Of a stretch of DNA of 64,000 bases, positions 63,824 to 64,000 are shown piece by piece (positions within the stretch are counted from its first letter, which is position 1; each line of letters starts with the position of its first letter). Under the pieces are notes generated by a model that did no database searches, was not told the DNA's origin, and saw nothing but the letters and a program-made list of their open reading frames with translations. The position numbers and the translations under genes were made by a program. The stretch comes from Cupriavidus agavae. Its GTDB lineage: Bacteria > Pseudomonadota > Gammaproteobacteria > Burkholderiales > Burkholderiaceae. Where the stretch lies: contig NZ_SGXM01000012.1 of NCBI RefSeq assembly GCF_004217045.1, positions 1 to 64,000 on the forward strand. The letters run 5' to 3'.

Positions 63824-64000
63824 CTAATCCAGCCGCCCCGGCTCCACGTCGATTCCCAACTGGCCGGCCATTTCCACCACCAGCGCCTGCAGGCGCTCCA
63901 CCTTGTTTTCCAGCGCCCGATGACTGATGCGCAGCGCTTCGAACTCGGCGGGCGACGCCTGTGGGTCGGAACCAGTGCGGGTGGCCGGGGCAAGGTCCGC
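63824..64000 (-). CDS. C-terminal end of an unidentified coiled-coil protein (partial)
   Basis: The last 58 codons of a gene that starts beyond the window. The visible end has a short coiled coil (EFEALRISHRALENKVERLQALVVEM) followed by AGQLGIDVEPGRLD and a TAG stop. It is not the CheZ C-terminus, which normally ends in LLxSLGF. Located upstream of flhB on the same strand, so it may belong to the flagellar/chemotaxis region, but its identity is unknown. Confidence 0.6.
   Translation of the reverse strand, partial: ADLAPATRTGSDPQASPAEFEALRISHRALENKVERLQALVVEMAGQLGIDVEPGRLD

Noticed and set aside
63824..64000. possible cheZ at the window edge
   Set aside because: The C-terminus lacks the LLxSLGF motif with which CheZ binds CheY-P.

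Overview
The window is a GC-rich (roughly two-thirds GC) bacterial chromosome segment. It looks like a motile Burkholderiales bacterium, most likely Cupriavidus or a close relative. This is inferred from gene content: a Bug-type periplasmic binding protein, a 747-residue monomeric isocitrate dehydrogenase, Burkholderiales-style flagellar gene order (flgBCDEFGHIJKL divergent from flgAMN; flhB-flhA-flhF-flhG-fliA-flhE) and many one-component regulators. I see no tRNA, rRNA, insertion sequence, integrase or CRISPR array. Almost all long antisense reading frames are shadows of real genes.

Layout. 1-4.9 kb: two large exported lipoprotein hydrolases in tandem. 4.9-6.2 kb: a probable Fur box, a small helical protein and a manganese superoxide dismutase. 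6.7-9.8 kb: a Bug-family solute-binding protein, a class III CoA-transferase and a citryl-CoA lyase in one tight operon. 10.1-15.7 kb: an 1859-residue signalling protein (degenerate kinase, AAA-type ATPase, GAF, PAS, histidine kinase). 15.8-21.2 kb: small regulator/enzyme units (LysR, cupin, phosphoribosyltransferase-HAD fusion, MarR with a small secreted peptide, an NDH-2-like flavoprotein divergent from an AhpD-like protein under two copies of one operator).

21.3-34.2 kb: flagellar rod, hook, ring and junction genes flgB to flgL on the minus strand, and flgA-flgM-flgN on the plus strand. A near-perfect sigma-28 promoter precedes flgM and a weaker one precedes flgK. 34.3-39.2 kb: three membrane proteins and icd. 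39.3-46 kb: an exported lipoprotein hydrolase, two c-di-GMP enzymes, DUF1272 and DUF1428 proteins and a rubredoxin, followed by a candidate small RNA at about 46.15-46.24 kb. 46.2-51.5 kb: an Abi-like remnant, a DadA-like oxidase and a flavin monooxygenase/solute-binding protein/DUF3237/MarR operon. 51.6-55.4 kb: a three-subunit molybdenum aldehyde oxidoreductase (paoABC type). 55.6-63.5 kb: the flagellar export and regulatory operon flhB-flhA-flhF-flhG-fliA-flhE. The window ends inside an unidentified coiled-coil gene.

The two flagellar blocks fit one hierarchy: FlhA/FlhB export, FlhF/FlhG placement or number control, FliA (sigma-28) made in one block and its anti-sigma factor FlgM in the other. 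Most unusual are the approximately 440-residue unexplained C-terminus of FlhF, the lysine-free P-loop of FlhG, the catalytically degenerate kinase domain of the giant sensor, the duplicated operator at 20.4 kb and the candidate sRNA at 46.2 kb.
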